Source: Contendibacter sp031732755
GTDB taxonomy: Bacteria; Pseudomonadota; Gammaproteobacteria; Competibacterales; Competibacteraceae
NCBI GenBank assembly: GCA_031732755.1
Contig: JAVMKI010000011.1
Coordinates: forward strand, 1 to 40,633
Reading direction: 5' to 3'
DNA: 40,633 nt
The number at the start of each line of letters is the position of its first letter. Positions within the stretch are counted from its first letter, which is position 1. Position numbers and translations under genes: made by a program. Shown here piece after piece: positions 24,480-33,304 of the stretch. The notes under the pieces were generated by a model. That model was not told the origin of the DNA. It did no database searches and saw only the letters and a program-made list of their open reading frames with translations.

Positions 24480-25916
24480 CTATTCCTTGTCGGGCAGGCG
24501 TACCGCCAGATACAGTGATTCGTTCTCGCGCCGCACCAGCAGCGGAATTGCCTTCCCCTTGGGCAATTCCCTGGCCAGTTCGACAAACTGGCTAGCGCTC
24601 TTCACCGGTAGATGGTTGACCTGCAAAATGATGTCGTCCGGGTACAGGCCGGCATTGGCGGCGGGCCCCTCGTCGAGCGTGGCGACCAGCACGCCCTGTT
24701 CCTCCGGGCCCAGGTTGCGGCGCTGTTCGTTGCTGAGATCGGCGACCGTGAGGCCCAGGCGCGGATCGCTGTGTTCATCCATGGTGGCGACCGGCTCCGG
24801 TGTGGTTTCCAGCCGGGCGATGGTGGCCTTGATTTCCAGCGGTTCGCCATTGCGCAAAATGGACATGGCCACGGTCTTACCGACCGGGGTTACGCCGATC
24901 ATCCGCGGCAATTGCGAGGAATCCTCGACCGGCTCGCCGCCATAGCGCAGAATCACGTCGCCCTGTTTGAAGCCAGCGCTGGCCGCCGGGCTGTCCGGCA
25001 GGATCTGCGCCACCAGCGCTCCGCGTGGTCGGTCGAGATTGAAGGCCTCGGCCAGGTCGTTGTTGACCGCTTGCAGCAACACGCCCAGCCAGCCGCGCGT
25101 CACCTCGCCGGTCGCTTTCAACTGTTCGACCACCTGCGTCGCTAGCTTGATGGGAATGGCGAACGACAGCCCCATGTAGCCGCCGGTGCTGCTATAAATC
25201 TGTGAATTGATGCCGACCACCTCGCCGCGCAGATTGAACAGCGGGCCGCCGGAGCTGCCGGGGTTGACCGCCACGTCGCTTTGAATGAACGGTACGTAGG
25301 CGCCAGTGGGCAAATTGCGGCCCACCGCGCTGACGATGCCTTGAGTGGCGGTGTGTTCCAGCCCGAACGGCGAGCCGATGGCCAGCACCCATTCGCCGAC
25401 CTCCAGCGCGTCGGAGTCGCCGATCTTGACCGTTGGCAGATTTTCGCCCTCGATCTTGAGCAGCGCCACGTCGGTCAGTTCGTCCACGCCGATCACCTTG
25501 GCCGGCCGTTCCCGCTGATCGCTGAGCCGGACGATGATCTTGTCGGCGTCCCGAGCGACATGGGCGTTGGTCAGGATGTAACCGTCGGCGGAGAGGATGA
25601 AGCCTGATCCGAGAGAATTGGCTTGGCGCTCGCCGGGTAGTTCCGGGCGCTCCTGGAAGAAACGCTTGAAAAATTCCAGATAGGGATTTTCGGTGCCGGG
25701 CAGTTCCGGCAAACCAGGGGTGGAACGAGTAGCCGGTTTGCGGCTGGGCGCCTGGGTGGTGCTGATGTTGACGACGGTGGGTTCGTTTTGCTTGACCAGC
25801 TTGCGAAAATCCGGCAGCGGTTGCGGGGAATCGGTCTGACGCGCTGGAGCGGCGGTCATCCAGCACAGCAGCAACAGCGCGCCCAGGGGGCGCGGAAAAC
25901 GGTGAGGCAAGCTCAT
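24480..25916 (-). CDS. mucD: Periplasmic serine protease, DegP/DegQ/MucD type
   Basis: Periplasmic quality-control protease and chaperone. 478 residues from ATG 25916, which is followed by a signal peptide (RPLGALLLLCWMTAAPARQ). The trypsin-like domain has the triad His in ILTNAHVARDADK, Asp in DELTDVALLKIE, and Ser in NPGSSGGPLFN. Two PDZ domains follow, about 255-345 and 370-470. The longer frame from 26024 is not used because it hides the signal peptide. A sigma-70-type promoter is present at 26057-26084. The name follows the MucD arrangement with two PDZ domains; degP or degQ would be equally fair. Confidence 0.93.
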   Translation of the reverse strand: MSLPHRFPRPLGALLLLCWMTAAPARQTDSPQPLPDFRKLVKQNEPTVVNISTTQAPSRKPATRSTPGLPELPGTENPYLEFFKRFFQERPELPGERQANSLGSGFILSADGYILTNAHVARDADKIIVRLSDQRERPAKVIGVDELTDVALLKIEGENLPTVKIGDSDALEVGEWVLAIGSPFGLEHTATQGIVSAVGRNLPTGAYVPFIQSDVAVNPGSSGGPLFNLRGEVVGINSQIYSSTGGYMGLSFAIPIKLATQVVEQLKATGEVTRGWLGVLLQAVNNDLAEAFNLDRPRGALVAQILPDSPAASAGFKQGDVILRYGGEPVEDSSQLPRMIGVTPVGKTVAMSILRNGEPLEIKATIARLETTPEPVATMDEHSDPRLGLTVADLSNEQRRNLGPEEQGVLVATLDEGPAANAGLYPDDIILQVNHLPVKSASQFVELARELPKGKAIPLLVRRENESLYLAVRLPDKE

Positions 25917-26056
25917 GAGAGCGATGATCTCCTGGAGTAAGGATGCGGATAACGACGTGCGATGCCAGGGAGGCGGGGCAAACACCAGCAAGACCGGAAC
26001 GGGAATCGATGGCCGGGCGGTCAAATCACCCAGATCGGATGGCGCGGCGCCAGAGT

Positions 26057-26084
26057 GCTATACACAGTATAAAATAACTGTCAA
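26057..26084 (-). promoter_or_regulatory. Promoter of mucD-accA-tilS with an overlapping palindrome
   Basis: Reading leftward, TTGACA (26084-26079) and TATAGC (26062-26057) are separated by 16 bp, a near-consensus sigma-70 promoter. A perfect palindrome, TATAC-ACA-GTATA (26059-26071), covers the -10 and part of the spacer, so a repressor could bind there. It lies 140 bases upstream of the mucD start. Confidence 0.7.
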
Positions 26085-26209
26085 GGTTCGGATAAAAACG
26101 AGCACGCGGTCAAATCGGGAGGTCCAGTCAATCATCGAGACTGGATCGGACAGCGCCATCGCCGTTTCTGGCGATGGCGCGTGACTTAACCAAATAATGA
26201 GGGCCAGAG

Positions 26210-27406
26210 ATGGAACAGATTCCGCAACCGAGCGTGACTGATCATGACAAGGCCACCCAGTATCTTCGGGAATTGGCGAGCAGACTGGTGGAGTTGGATG
26301 GATCGGACCTGTTCATCACCGCGGGTAGCCCACCAGCGTTCAAGATCAACCAGGAAGTCCTTCGGGTCGGCGACCAGAAACTGCTGCCGCAACAAACGGA
26401 GTTGCTGGTGCGTTCGATCATGAACGACCGCCAGGCGCGGGAGTTCGACCGGTATCATGAATTCAATTTTTCCCTGCACTTCCCCAATCTTGCCCGTTTT
26501 CGAGTCAGCGCCTTCACCCAACGCGGCAGCGCCGGCATGGTGCTGCGGCTGATCAAGCCGCGAATTCCGACCATCGAGGAGCTCAACCTGCCATCGGCGC
26601 TCAAGGACATCGTCATGACGCAGCGCGGGCTGGTCATCTTTCTGGGTGGCACCGGTTGCGGCAAGACCACTTCCCTGGCGGCGATGCTGGATTACCGCAA
26701 CAGCCAGCGTCGGGAGCACATCATCACGATTGAGGATCCCATCGAGTTCTTTCACATCCACAAGGAATCGCTGGTGGACCAGCGTGAGGTGGGTGTGGAT
26801 ACCGAATCCTACGAACTGGCGCTGAAGAATACCTTGCGGCAAGCACCCAATGTGATTTTCATCGGTGAGGTTCGGGACCGCGAAACCATGCAATACGCGA
26901 TCAATTTCGCCGAGACCGGTCATTTGTGCCTGACCACCCTGCACGCCAACAATACCGATCAGGCCTTCGACCGGATTGTCAATTTCTTCCCGGAAGAAAA
27001 GCGGACGCAGGTGCTGATGGACCTGTCGTTCAACATGAAGGCGTTCATCTCGCAACGACTGGTGCCGCGCGAGGATCGGCCCGGATTGATTCCAGCGGTG
27101 GAAATCCTGCTCAACACCCCATTGATGGCGGAATTGATCTTCCGCGGCCGGGTCAAGGAACTCAAACCGATCATGACCCGCTCTGGCGATGTGGGCATCG
27201 TCACCTTCGATAACGCGCTGTTCAAGCTATACGAAGCGGGCCAGATCAGCTACGAAACCGCGATCCGTTATTCCGACTCCGCCCATAATTTGCGATTGCG
27301 CATCCGGCTGGAAAGCCAGCGAACGCCACCTATGGTCAACGAGGCGCTGCTGCAAATCGAGGAAGAGAAAAAACAAGAAGAGGAGGACAAGGGAAGGCCA
27401 CTCTGA
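26210..27406 (+). CDS. pilU: Type IV pilus retraction ATPase, PilU
   Basis: Hexameric cytoplasmic ATPase that powers pilus retraction with PilT. 398 residues. The N-terminal domain includes LVELDGSDLFITAGSPP, and Walker A is GGTGCGKTTSLAAMLDYRN (about 147-165), the Gly-Cys version typical of PilU rather than the GSGKST of PilT. The Asp box reads IITIEDPIEFFHIH, Walker B VIFIGEVRD, and the His box TGHLCLTTLHANNTDQ. The C-terminus ends in the Glu/Lys-rich tail EEEKKQEEEDKG. No pilT lies beside it. ATG 26210 has only a weak AGAG upstream. Confidence 0.93.
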   Translation: MEQIPQPSVTDHDKATQYLRELASRLVELDGSDLFITAGSPPAFKINQEVLRVGDQKLLPQQTELLVRSIMNDRQAREFDRYHEFNFSLHFPNLARFRVSAFTQRGSAGMVLRLIKPRIPTIEELNLPSALKDIVMTQRGLVIFLGGTGCGKTTSLAAMLDYRNSQRREHIITIEDPIEFFHIHKESLVDQREVGVDTESYELALKNTLRQAPNVIFIGEVRDRETMQYAINFAETGHLCLTTLHANNTDQAFDRIVNFFPEEKRTQVLMDLSFNMKAFISQRLVPREDRPGLIPAVEILLNTPLMAELIFRGRVKELKPIMTRSGDVGIVTFDNALFKLYEAGQISYETAIRYSDSAHNLRLRIRLESQRTPPMVNEALLQIEEEKKQEEEDKGRPL

Positions 27407-27580
27407 GCGAGCGCCAGGCGGCGGTACGGTCAAGAACCCGGTCCGCAAGCCGTTGGGCCGGGGGCCTGATAACCCGTCGGCGGCGAACGACGGCGTGTTC
27501 GCGCTATCCAAAGGCGGTGGTGGTCGGGTAAAGTTTTCTCATCGCCGGTGTGTCGACCGGAAACACCCTTGAGACCAGCC

Positions 27581-28267
27581 ATGCGCGACTACTGGATTGC
27601 TCCTTCGATTCTCTCCGCCGATTTCGCCCGACTTGGTGCGGAAGTCGACGCCGTGCTGGCGGCCGGCGCGGATCTGATTCATTTCGACGTGATGGACAAC
27701 CATTACGTCCCCAACCTGACGGTCGGCCCCATCGTGTGCGAAGCGCTGCGCCAGCACGGCGTCACCGCGCCAATCGACGCGCATCTGATGGTCAAGCCGG
27801 TGGATCGGATCATTCCCGATTTTGCCGCCGCCGGCGCCAGCTACATCACTTTCCATCCAGAAGCCAGCGAGCACATCGACCGCAGCTTGCAGATCATCCG
27901 TGATTGTGGCTGCAAATCCGGGCTGGTGTTCAATCCCGCTACCCCGCTGGAATATCTGAAGTACGTGATGGACAAGGTGGACATGGTGCTGCTGATGGCG
28001 GTTAACCCCGGCTTTGGCGGTCAGAGCTTCATCAACGGTACCTTGAACAAACTGCGCGAGGTGCGCCGGATGATTGACGCCAGCGGTCATCCGATCCGGC
28101 TGGAAGTGGACGGCGGGGTCAAAATCGCCAATATCCGCCAGATCGCCGAGGCTGGAGCCGACACGTTCGTCGCCGGCTCCGCCATCTTCAATACCCCCGA
28201 CTACCGAGCCACGATCGCGGCGATGCGCGTCGAATTGGCCCAGATGGAGTATCCCCCTCATGTTTGA
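27581..28267 (+). CDS. rpe: Ribulose-phosphate 3-epimerase
   Basis: Interconverts ribulose-5-phosphate and xylulose-5-phosphate in the pentose-phosphate pathway. 228 residues in a TIM barrel. APSILSADFARLG opens the protein, DLIHFDVMDNHYVPNLTVGP (about 32-51) has the metal and catalytic residues, AHLMVKPVDR follows, then VNPGFGGQSF and VDGGVK (second catalytic Asp), and AGADTFVAGSAIF. The normal ATG is 27581; the earlier ATG at 27548 adds eleven unrelated residues. The 3' end overlaps gph by eight bases, the usual rpe-gph pairing. Confidence 0.97.
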   Translation: MRDYWIAPSILSADFARLGAEVDAVLAAGADLIHFDVMDNHYVPNLTVGPIVCEALRQHGVTAPIDAHLMVKPVDRIIPDFAAAGASYITFHPEASEHIDRSLQIIRDCGCKSGLVFNPATPLEYLKYVMDKVDMVLLMAVNPGFGGQSFINGTLNKLREVRRMIDASGHPIRLEVDGGVKIANIRQIAEAGADTFVAGSAIFNTPDYRATIAAMRVELAQMEYPPHV

Positions 28268-28982
28268 ATGTGTCGCCGCGCTGTTCTTCGATCTGGATGG
28301 CACTCTGGTGGACAGCGTTCCCGACTTGACCGCGGCGGTGAATGCCATGCTGCGACGACTGGATCTGCCGGAACGGACGGAAGCGCAAGTGCGCACCTGG
28401 GTCGGCAACGGCATGAACAACCTGATTCACCGCGCCCTGACCGGCGACATGACCGGGCAGGCGGACCCCGAGCTGTTCGCCCGCGCCCGCCCGCTGTACA
28501 AGGCCGCCTACGCCGAGCACATCAGCGTCTACAGCAGCCTTTATCCCGGCGTGGTCGAGGGCCTGATCGAACTGCGCGCCACCGGCTTGCCGATGGCTTG
28601 CGTAACCAACAAATCGGCCGAGTTCGCCCTGCCTCTGCTGGACCGGCTGAACATTGGCCATTTCTTCGCCACCGTGGTCGGCGGCGAGTGCGTGCCCAAT
28701 CCCAAGCCTGCTCCGGATGCGTTGCTGCTGTGCGCCGAACGGCTGGGCATCCCGATTCACCAGGGCCTGATGGTTGGCGATTCGCGCAACGACGTGGGCG
28801 CGGCCCGCAACGCGGGTTGTCCGGTGGTGTGCGTGCCCTACGGCTACAATCACGGCTATGACATCCGCGATGCTCAGCCGGACGCCGTGATCGCCTCGCT
28901 GGCGGATTTGCCTGCCTTGCTGCGGGAGAGGCCTTGCCCCGGTTTGTCGGGGACGATCCGGGCCGCTGAAAGGGGAGGCTAA
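28260..28982 (+). CDS. gph: Phosphoglycolate phosphatase
   Basis: HAD-superfamily phosphatase that removes 2-phosphoglycolate formed by DNA repair or photorespiration-type reactions. 240 residues. HAD motif I is FFDLDGTLVDSVPDL (about 9-23), motif II the ACVTNKSAEF region, and motifs III/IV NPKPAPDALL and MVGDSRNDVGAARNAGCPVVCV. The cap domain is of the helical C1 type. It starts inside the last codons of rpe (8-base overlap). The C-terminus after LPALLRE is a variable tail. Confidence 0.95.
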   Translation: MFECVAALFFDLDGTLVDSVPDLTAAVNAMLRRLDLPERTEAQVRTWVGNGMNNLIHRALTGDMTGQADPELFARARPLYKAAYAEHISVYSSLYPGVVEGLIELRATGLPMACVTNKSAEFALPLLDRLNIGHFFATVVGGECVPNPKPAPDALLLCAERLGIPIHQGLMVGDSRNDVGAARNAGCPVVCVPYGYNHGYDIRDAQPDAVIASLADLPALLRERPCPGLSGTIRAAERGG

Positions 28983-29096
28983 CGAAAAATACGGGAATTT
29001 GTTGTTTAAAACAGGATGTCGATTTCCGATATCAGTGGTGTCCAGCCGACAACCACCGGATCCAAAATCAGGCCGGGTTTTGTCCCGCGCCTTGAA

Positions 29097-29969
29097 TCAG
29101 TCTTCCGGCGGGTTGGTGGACGGCTCCACGGCCTGACCAGAATCGAGAGTCATTTCCAGCAAATGAATCCGCCGGTTGTCGGCGCGCAGCACCCGGAAAT
29201 GGAATTGCCCCAAATCCACGGCCTCGCCATTCTTGGGCAGTCGGCCCAATTCCATCATCACCAGCCCACCCAGGGTATCGGCCCTTTCGTCGCTCAGGGC
29301 GGCTTTGAAGTGCTCGTTGAACTCCTCGACCGGAGTCAGCGCCTTGATCAGGAAGGTGTCGCCTTGTATTCGGATGGACGCGCCGTCGTCCACATCGTGT
29401 TCGTCGTCGATTTCGCCGACGATTTCCTCCAGAACGTCCTCGATGGTGATCAGGCCGGCCACGCCGCCGTATTCGTCCACGACGATAGCCATATGCAGGC
29501 GGCTACTGCGGAATTCCTTGAGCAGAATGTTGAGGCGCTTGCTTTCGGGGATGAACTTGGCTGGCCGCAGCAGGGCGCGCAGGTCGAAATCCTCGCGACG
29601 GTCGAAGGCGTGGGCCAACAGATCCTTGACGATCAGGATGCCGATGACATTGTCCTTGCTCTCGTCAATCACCGGCAGGCGGGAGTGGCCGGATTCGACG
29701 ATCTCGGCGATGAGGCGTTCCAGGCTCCAGTCGTGTTCCAGCACCACCATCTGGGCGCGCGGGATCATGACGTCGCGCACTTGAGTTTCCGACACCCGCA
29801 TGACGCCTTCCATCATCGCCAAGGCGTCGGTGTCCAGCAACTCCCGTTGCCGGGCATCGCGCAGCAGGTCCATCAGTTCGTCCCGGTCCTTGGGTTCGCC
29901 CATCAGGGCGAGGCTCAAACGCTCCAGCCAGGAAGGTTTGTGGCTGGATTCGGATCGTTCTTCGTTCAT
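29097..29969 (-). CDS. corC: CorC/YbeX-type CBS-domain protein
   Basis: Cytoplasmic CBS-pair protein of the CorC/HlyC family, associated with magnesium/cobalt efflux and linked to ribosome quality through ybeY. 290 residues. Two CBS domains cover about 65-185 (VRDVMIPRAQMVVLEHDWSL; VVDEYGGVAGLITIEDVLEE). The C-terminal CorC_HlyC domain (about 200-275) includes the RADTLGGLVMMELGRLPKNG stretch. It starts MNEERSESSHKPSWLERL. The ATG overlaps the ybeY stop by four bases. The usual gammaproteobacterial order ybeZ(phoH)-ybeY-ybeX-lnt is reduced here: phoH and lnt are not adjacent. Confidence 0.95.
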   Translation of the reverse strand: MNEERSESSHKPSWLERLSLALMGEPKDRDELMDLLRDARQRELLDTDALAMMEGVMRVSETQVRDVMIPRAQMVVLEHDWSLERLIAEIVESGHSRLPVIDESKDNVIGILIVKDLLAHAFDRREDFDLRALLRPAKFIPESKRLNILLKEFRSSRLHMAIVVDEYGGVAGLITIEDVLEEIVGEIDDEHDVDDGASIRIQGDTFLIKALTPVEEFNEHFKAALSDERADTLGGLVMMELGRLPKNGEAVDLGQFHFRVLRADNRRIHLLEMTLDSGQAVEPSTNPPED

Positions 29970-30436
29970 AGTGGGTTTGGTGAGTCTCCATAGGGATCGG
30001 GGTAACCCAATCCCGCCAGAATACGAATTTCCAGGGATTCCATGGCGTCAGCCTGCGCTTCATCATGATCATAGCCCAGCAGGTGCAAAACGCCATGAGC
30101 GACCAGGTGCGCCCAGTGTGCTTCCGGAGGTTTCTCCTGGACCACCGCCTCGCGCAACACCACCGGCGCACAGATCACGATGTCGCCCAGCAGCGCGCTC
30201 TCGACCTCCGGCGGGGCCGCGAACGGAAAAGACAGCACGTTGGTTGGCCCCGACTTGTGGCGGTAGGTCTCATTGAGCGCGGCACCCTCGGCTTCGTTGA
30301 CCACCCGGATGGTCAATTCGGCGTTCTTGGCGTAGTCCGCGCCGACGAGCGCCGCCTCGACCCAGCGGCGGAAATCGAGTTCAGCCGGCAGTCCCGGCAG
30401 GTCCAGTGCGATTTGCAGATCCAGTTCCAGGGTCAT
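29966..30436 (-). CDS. ybeY: Endoribonuclease / rRNA maturation factor YbeY
   Basis: Zinc-dependent RNase involved in 16S rRNA 3'-end maturation and 70S quality control. 156 residues. The zinc motif is HLVAHGVLHLLGYDHDEAQ (about 114-132), H-x3-H-x5-H. The typical RNVNETYRHKSGPTNVLSFPF-like block is present as EAEGAALNETYRHKSGPTNV, then LSFPF. ATG 30436 fits the normal N-terminus; upstream residues in the frame up to 30568 are not YbeY-like. Overlaps corC by four bases. Confidence 0.96.
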   Translation of the reverse strand: MTLELDLQIALDLPGLPAELDFRRWVEAALVGADYAKNAELTIRVVNEAEGAALNETYRHKSGPTNVLSFPFAAPPEVESALLGDIVICAPVVLREAVVQEKPPEAHWAHLVAHGVLHLLGYDHDEAQADAMESLEIRILAGLGYPDPYGDSPNPL

Positions 30437-30997
30437 GAGGGCATTGTTCTGTTTGTGGTGGGCATGGATATTGACAAGGCTGTACGAAAACCAACTGCTT
30501 GATGATCGGCGCCGGCTTACCGACGACGATCCACCCAATCGCTCGCAAGTGAGTGCCTGCGCCCACAAGGTGTTGATTTTGCGAGAGCGGTTCCTGGCAG
30601 CCTCGATGGGCGCGGTCGAGATTGATGAATACTATAGCCGACCCTAGGGATTCTGGACTATCCGGGCGGTTGGGAATCTTTCCTCGTTCCTTATTCCTCA
30701 AGAGGGAATGGAGAGGATCGCGGGCCGGAATTTTCCGTCCGGTCCACCCAGGGCGTTTGCGGTCGCCAGCGCGCAACTGATTGGCCCAAAACGGGTCACG
30801 ACGGAGCGGCGAGGTAGGTTGGCGGTGGAAAACGCCCTGATGGCGATATTGCCCAGCGTGATTTTTTATCGAGCTGGTTAGCATCAAAACGACGTGCTTC
30901 CATCGCGCATTCATGCATGCATGGACGCCATTTCGGAACCTTGGCACACTTCACTTAGAATAATCGTCTAATGTTCGATGCCTCGACGCAAGGATCC
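30437..30997. other. 561-bp divergent spacer between ybeY and hemE
   Basis: No supported gene. It must hold the leftward promoter of ybeY-corC and the rightward promoter of hemE. TATAGT on the minus strand (about 30639-30634) and TAGAAT on the plus strand (about 30955) could be -10 elements, but convincing -35 partners are lacking. In the position where phoH (ybeZ) normally sits, there is no trace of it. Confidence 0.45.
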
Positions 30998-32077
30998 ATG
31001 ATCGCCACTCTCCAAAATGACCGCTTGTTGCGCGCGCTGGCCCGCGAACCGGTGGACCGCGCGCCAGTCTGGTTAATGCGCCAGGCGGGGCGCTACTTGC
31101 CGGAATACCGCGCTACTCGCGCCCGTGCCGGCCATTTCATGACGCTGTGTCAGACCCCGGAATTAGCCTGCGAGGTCACCTTGCAGCCGCTGGCGCGGTT
31201 TCCGCTGGATGCGGCGATTCTCTTTTCCGACATCTTGACCATCCCCGACGCCATGGGCCTGGGGTTATCCTTCAGCGAGGGCGAAGGCCCGCAATTCGCC
31301 CGGCCATTGCGTTCGGCGGCGGAAATTGATCGGTTGGCGGTCCCCGATCCGGAGGTGGAATTGCGCTATGTCATGGATGCGGTACGGCTGATCCGCCGGG
31401 AGTTGGCCGGGCGGGTTCCCTTGATCGGTTTCGCGGGCAGTCCGTGGACCCTGGCGACTTACATGGTCGAGGGTGGTTCCAGTAAGGATTTCGCTCGAAT
31501 CAAGGGCCTGCTCTATGACCAGCCTGACGCCCTGCATCGTCTGCTGGACGTGACCGCGCGCGCGGTGACCACCTATCTGAATGCGCAGGTTGCGGCGGGC
31601 GCCCAGGTGCTGATGGTGTTCGATACCTGGGGCGGTATCCTCACGCCGCGCGCCTACCGGGAATTTTCGCTGACGTCCATGGCGCGCGTCGTCGCTGATC
31701 TGACCCGCGCGGCCGAGGGCCGGTCCGTTCCGGTGATTCTGTTCACCAAGGGCGGCGGCGCTTGGCTGGAAGACATCGCCGCGACCGGTTGCGATGCGGT
31801 GGGAGTGGATTGGACCGTGGATCTGCGTGACGCCCGTCGCCGGGTAGGCGACCGGGTGGCGTTGCAAGGCAATCTCGATCCCGCCGCGTTGTACGCCGCT
31901 CCCGACCGCATCCGTCAGCAGGTCGCGCAAGTGCTGGCCGACTTCGGTCCCGGTCCTGGCCATGTCTTCAATCTCGGCCATGGCATTCAGCCAGGGGTCG
32001 AGCCGGATGCCGTCCGGGCGCTGGTCGAGGCTGTGCATGAATTGAGCAGATCGAACCATGCGAGCGCCGCGCGGTGA
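30998..32077 (+). CDS. hemE: Uroporphyrinogen decarboxylase
   Basis: Decarboxylates the four acetate side chains of uroporphyrinogen III to coproporphyrinogen III in haem synthesis. 359 residues from ATG 30998, which has AAGGA just upstream (tight spacing). Family blocks are APVWLMRQAGRYLPEYR (about 23-39), LFSDILTIPDAMG, GFAGSPWTLATYM, FDTWGGILTP, and NLGHGIQPGVEPD. An ATG nine codons earlier (30971) lacks a ribosome site. The N-terminal R-x-x-G-R substrate-binding arginines are present. Confidence 0.97.
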   Translation: MIATLQNDRLLRALAREPVDRAPVWLMRQAGRYLPEYRATRARAGHFMTLCQTPELACEVTLQPLARFPLDAAILFSDILTIPDAMGLGLSFSEGEGPQFARPLRSAAEIDRLAVPDPEVELRYVMDAVRLIRRELAGRVPLIGFAGSPWTLATYMVEGGSSKDFARIKGLLYDQPDALHRLLDVTARAVTTYLNAQVAAGAQVLMVFDTWGGILTPRAYREFSLTSMARVVADLTRAAEGRSVPVILFTKGGGAWLEDIAATGCDAVGVDWTVDLRDARRRVGDRVALQGNLDPAALYAAPDRIRQQVAQVLADFGPGPGHVFNLGHGIQPGVEPDAVRALVEAVHELSRSNHASAAR

Positions 32078-32087
32078 GAACGCCAGG

Positions 32088-32552
32088 ATGACGCGCCCGG
32101 CGAACCCACCACGGCCAGCCCCAGTGCGGACCTTGTCCTCCGGCGTCGTGGTGGTGCATTGGAACCGCGATCATTACGACTATCTGCTGTTGCGGGCCTA
32201 CAATTATTGGGACTTTCCCAAGGGCGTGGTGGAGGCCACTGAATCGCCGTTGGAAGCGGCGGTGCGCGAAGTCGAGGAAGAAACGACGCTAACCGACCTG
32301 CGGTTCCGCTGGGGCGATGTGTACCGGGAAACCCATCCCTACAATCAGGGCCGCAAGGTGGCCCGTTACTACATCGCCGAGGTGCCGACCACGGCGGTGT
32401 GGTTGCCGCCCAATCCGGAACTGGGCCGGCCCGAACATAGCGAATACCGGTGGGTGGATCGCGCCGAGGCATGGACCCTGTTGACCCCACGGGTGCGGGC
32501 GATTCTGGAATGGACGGACGGCGTCATCGTCCGGCCCCCGCGACGGCGTTGA
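32088..32552 (+). CDS. Nudix hydrolase
   Basis: 154 residues. The Nudix box GVVEATESPLEAAVREVEEE (about 46-65) matches G-x5-E-x7-R-E-x2-E-E, with the conserved Gly after EE replaced by Thr. Tyr/Trp-rich segments (DHYDYLLLRAYNYWDFPKG) precede the box in the style of bis(5'-nucleosyl)-tetraphosphatases of the MutT group. Substrates are likely nucleoside diphosphate derivatives, but which ones cannot be read from sequence. GTG-AG-like GGTGAG lies nine bases before ATG 32088; ATG 32058, overlapping hemE, is an alternative. Located between hemE and a CBS protein in one direction. Confidence 0.85.
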   Translation: MTRPANPPRPAPVRTLSSGVVVVHWNRDHYDYLLLRAYNYWDFPKGVVEATESPLEAAVREVEEETTLTDLRFRWGDVYRETHPYNQGRKVARYYIAEVPTTAVWLPPNPELGRPEHSEYRWVDRAEAWTLLTPRVRAILEWTDGVIVRPPRRR

Positions 32553-32597
32553 GCGGATCGCCGGATACCTTTCCCCATCCTGCTTGGAGACTCCACG

Positions 32598-33218
32598 ATG
32601 GCTCAGAATTACCAGCCTCTTCCGTTTCACCCTCTGGACAGCGGCGCCAGCTATTTTCGTCCCAGGCAAGCCCTGCCGGAGCGAGTGACCGTCGCCGATC
32701 CGGCCTTGACGGTGATGACCGATCTCGGCCAGGTCACCGCCTACACCACTGAACTGACCATGCCGTTGAGCAAGGCGCGGGACCTGATGATCAAGCGTGG
32801 CGTGCGGTTGCTGCTGGTGAACAACGCGGATCGGCAGGTCATCGGATTGATTACCAGCCGCGACCTTGAGGGCGAGAAACCGGCTCGCATTCTGACCAAA
32901 GCCGGTGGCGCCTGGGAAGACCTGCTGGTCGCCGATATCATGACCCTCCAACCCAAACTGGAGGTGCTGTTGATGGAGGAGGTGGCCGACGCGCGGGTGG
33001 GCGACCTCCTCACCACCCTGCGCCAGGCGAATCGCCAGCATGCGCTCGTGGTGGACGCCGATCCGGAAACTGGCCAGCCGGCGGTGCGGGGCCTGTTCTC
33101 GCTGTCCCAAATCGGTTTGCGGCTGGGGCTGGACCTTGACCCTGCCCAACAACCCACCACCTACGCCGATCTGGAACGCGCCGGGATCGACCGCCCAGTC
33201 GCCACCGCCGATTTGTGA
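32598..33218 (+). CDS. CBS-domain protein
   Basis: 206 residues. Two CBS motifs: one around 52-95 (LSKARDLMIKRGVRLLLVNN; QVIGLITSRDL) and one around 112-175 (VADIMTLQPKLEVL; ARVGDLLTTLRQANRQHALVV; VRGLFSLSQIG). CBS pairs bind adenosyl nucleotides and usually regulate a partner. No fused output domain is present, so partner and ligand are unknown. GGAG sits eight bases before the ATG. It could be co-transcribed with the Nudix gene 45 bases upstream. Confidence 0.85.
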   Translation: MAQNYQPLPFHPLDSGASYFRPRQALPERVTVADPALTVMTDLGQVTAYTTELTMPLSKARDLMIKRGVRLLLVNNADRQVIGLITSRDLEGEKPARILTKAGGAWEDLLVADIMTLQPKLEVLLMEEVADARVGDLLTTLRQANRQHALVVDADPETGQPAVRGLFSLSQIGLRLGLDLDPAQQPTTYADLERAGIDRPVATADL

Positions 33219-33304
33219 GCCAGCGGCAAGTAGCGAATGACGAGGGAAGGCGTGGGAAAGCGTCTTGCGGGCCGGGATACGGCCCAACGCCATCCCGTTT
33301 GGCG

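Noticed and set aside
30912..30923. CATGCATGCATG tandem
   Set aside because: Too short to be a meaningful repeat; no protein-binding site known to me fits.
33270..33286. GGGCCG/CGGCCC hairpin between the CBS gene and aroB
   Set aside because: No T-tract on either strand, so not called as terminator.
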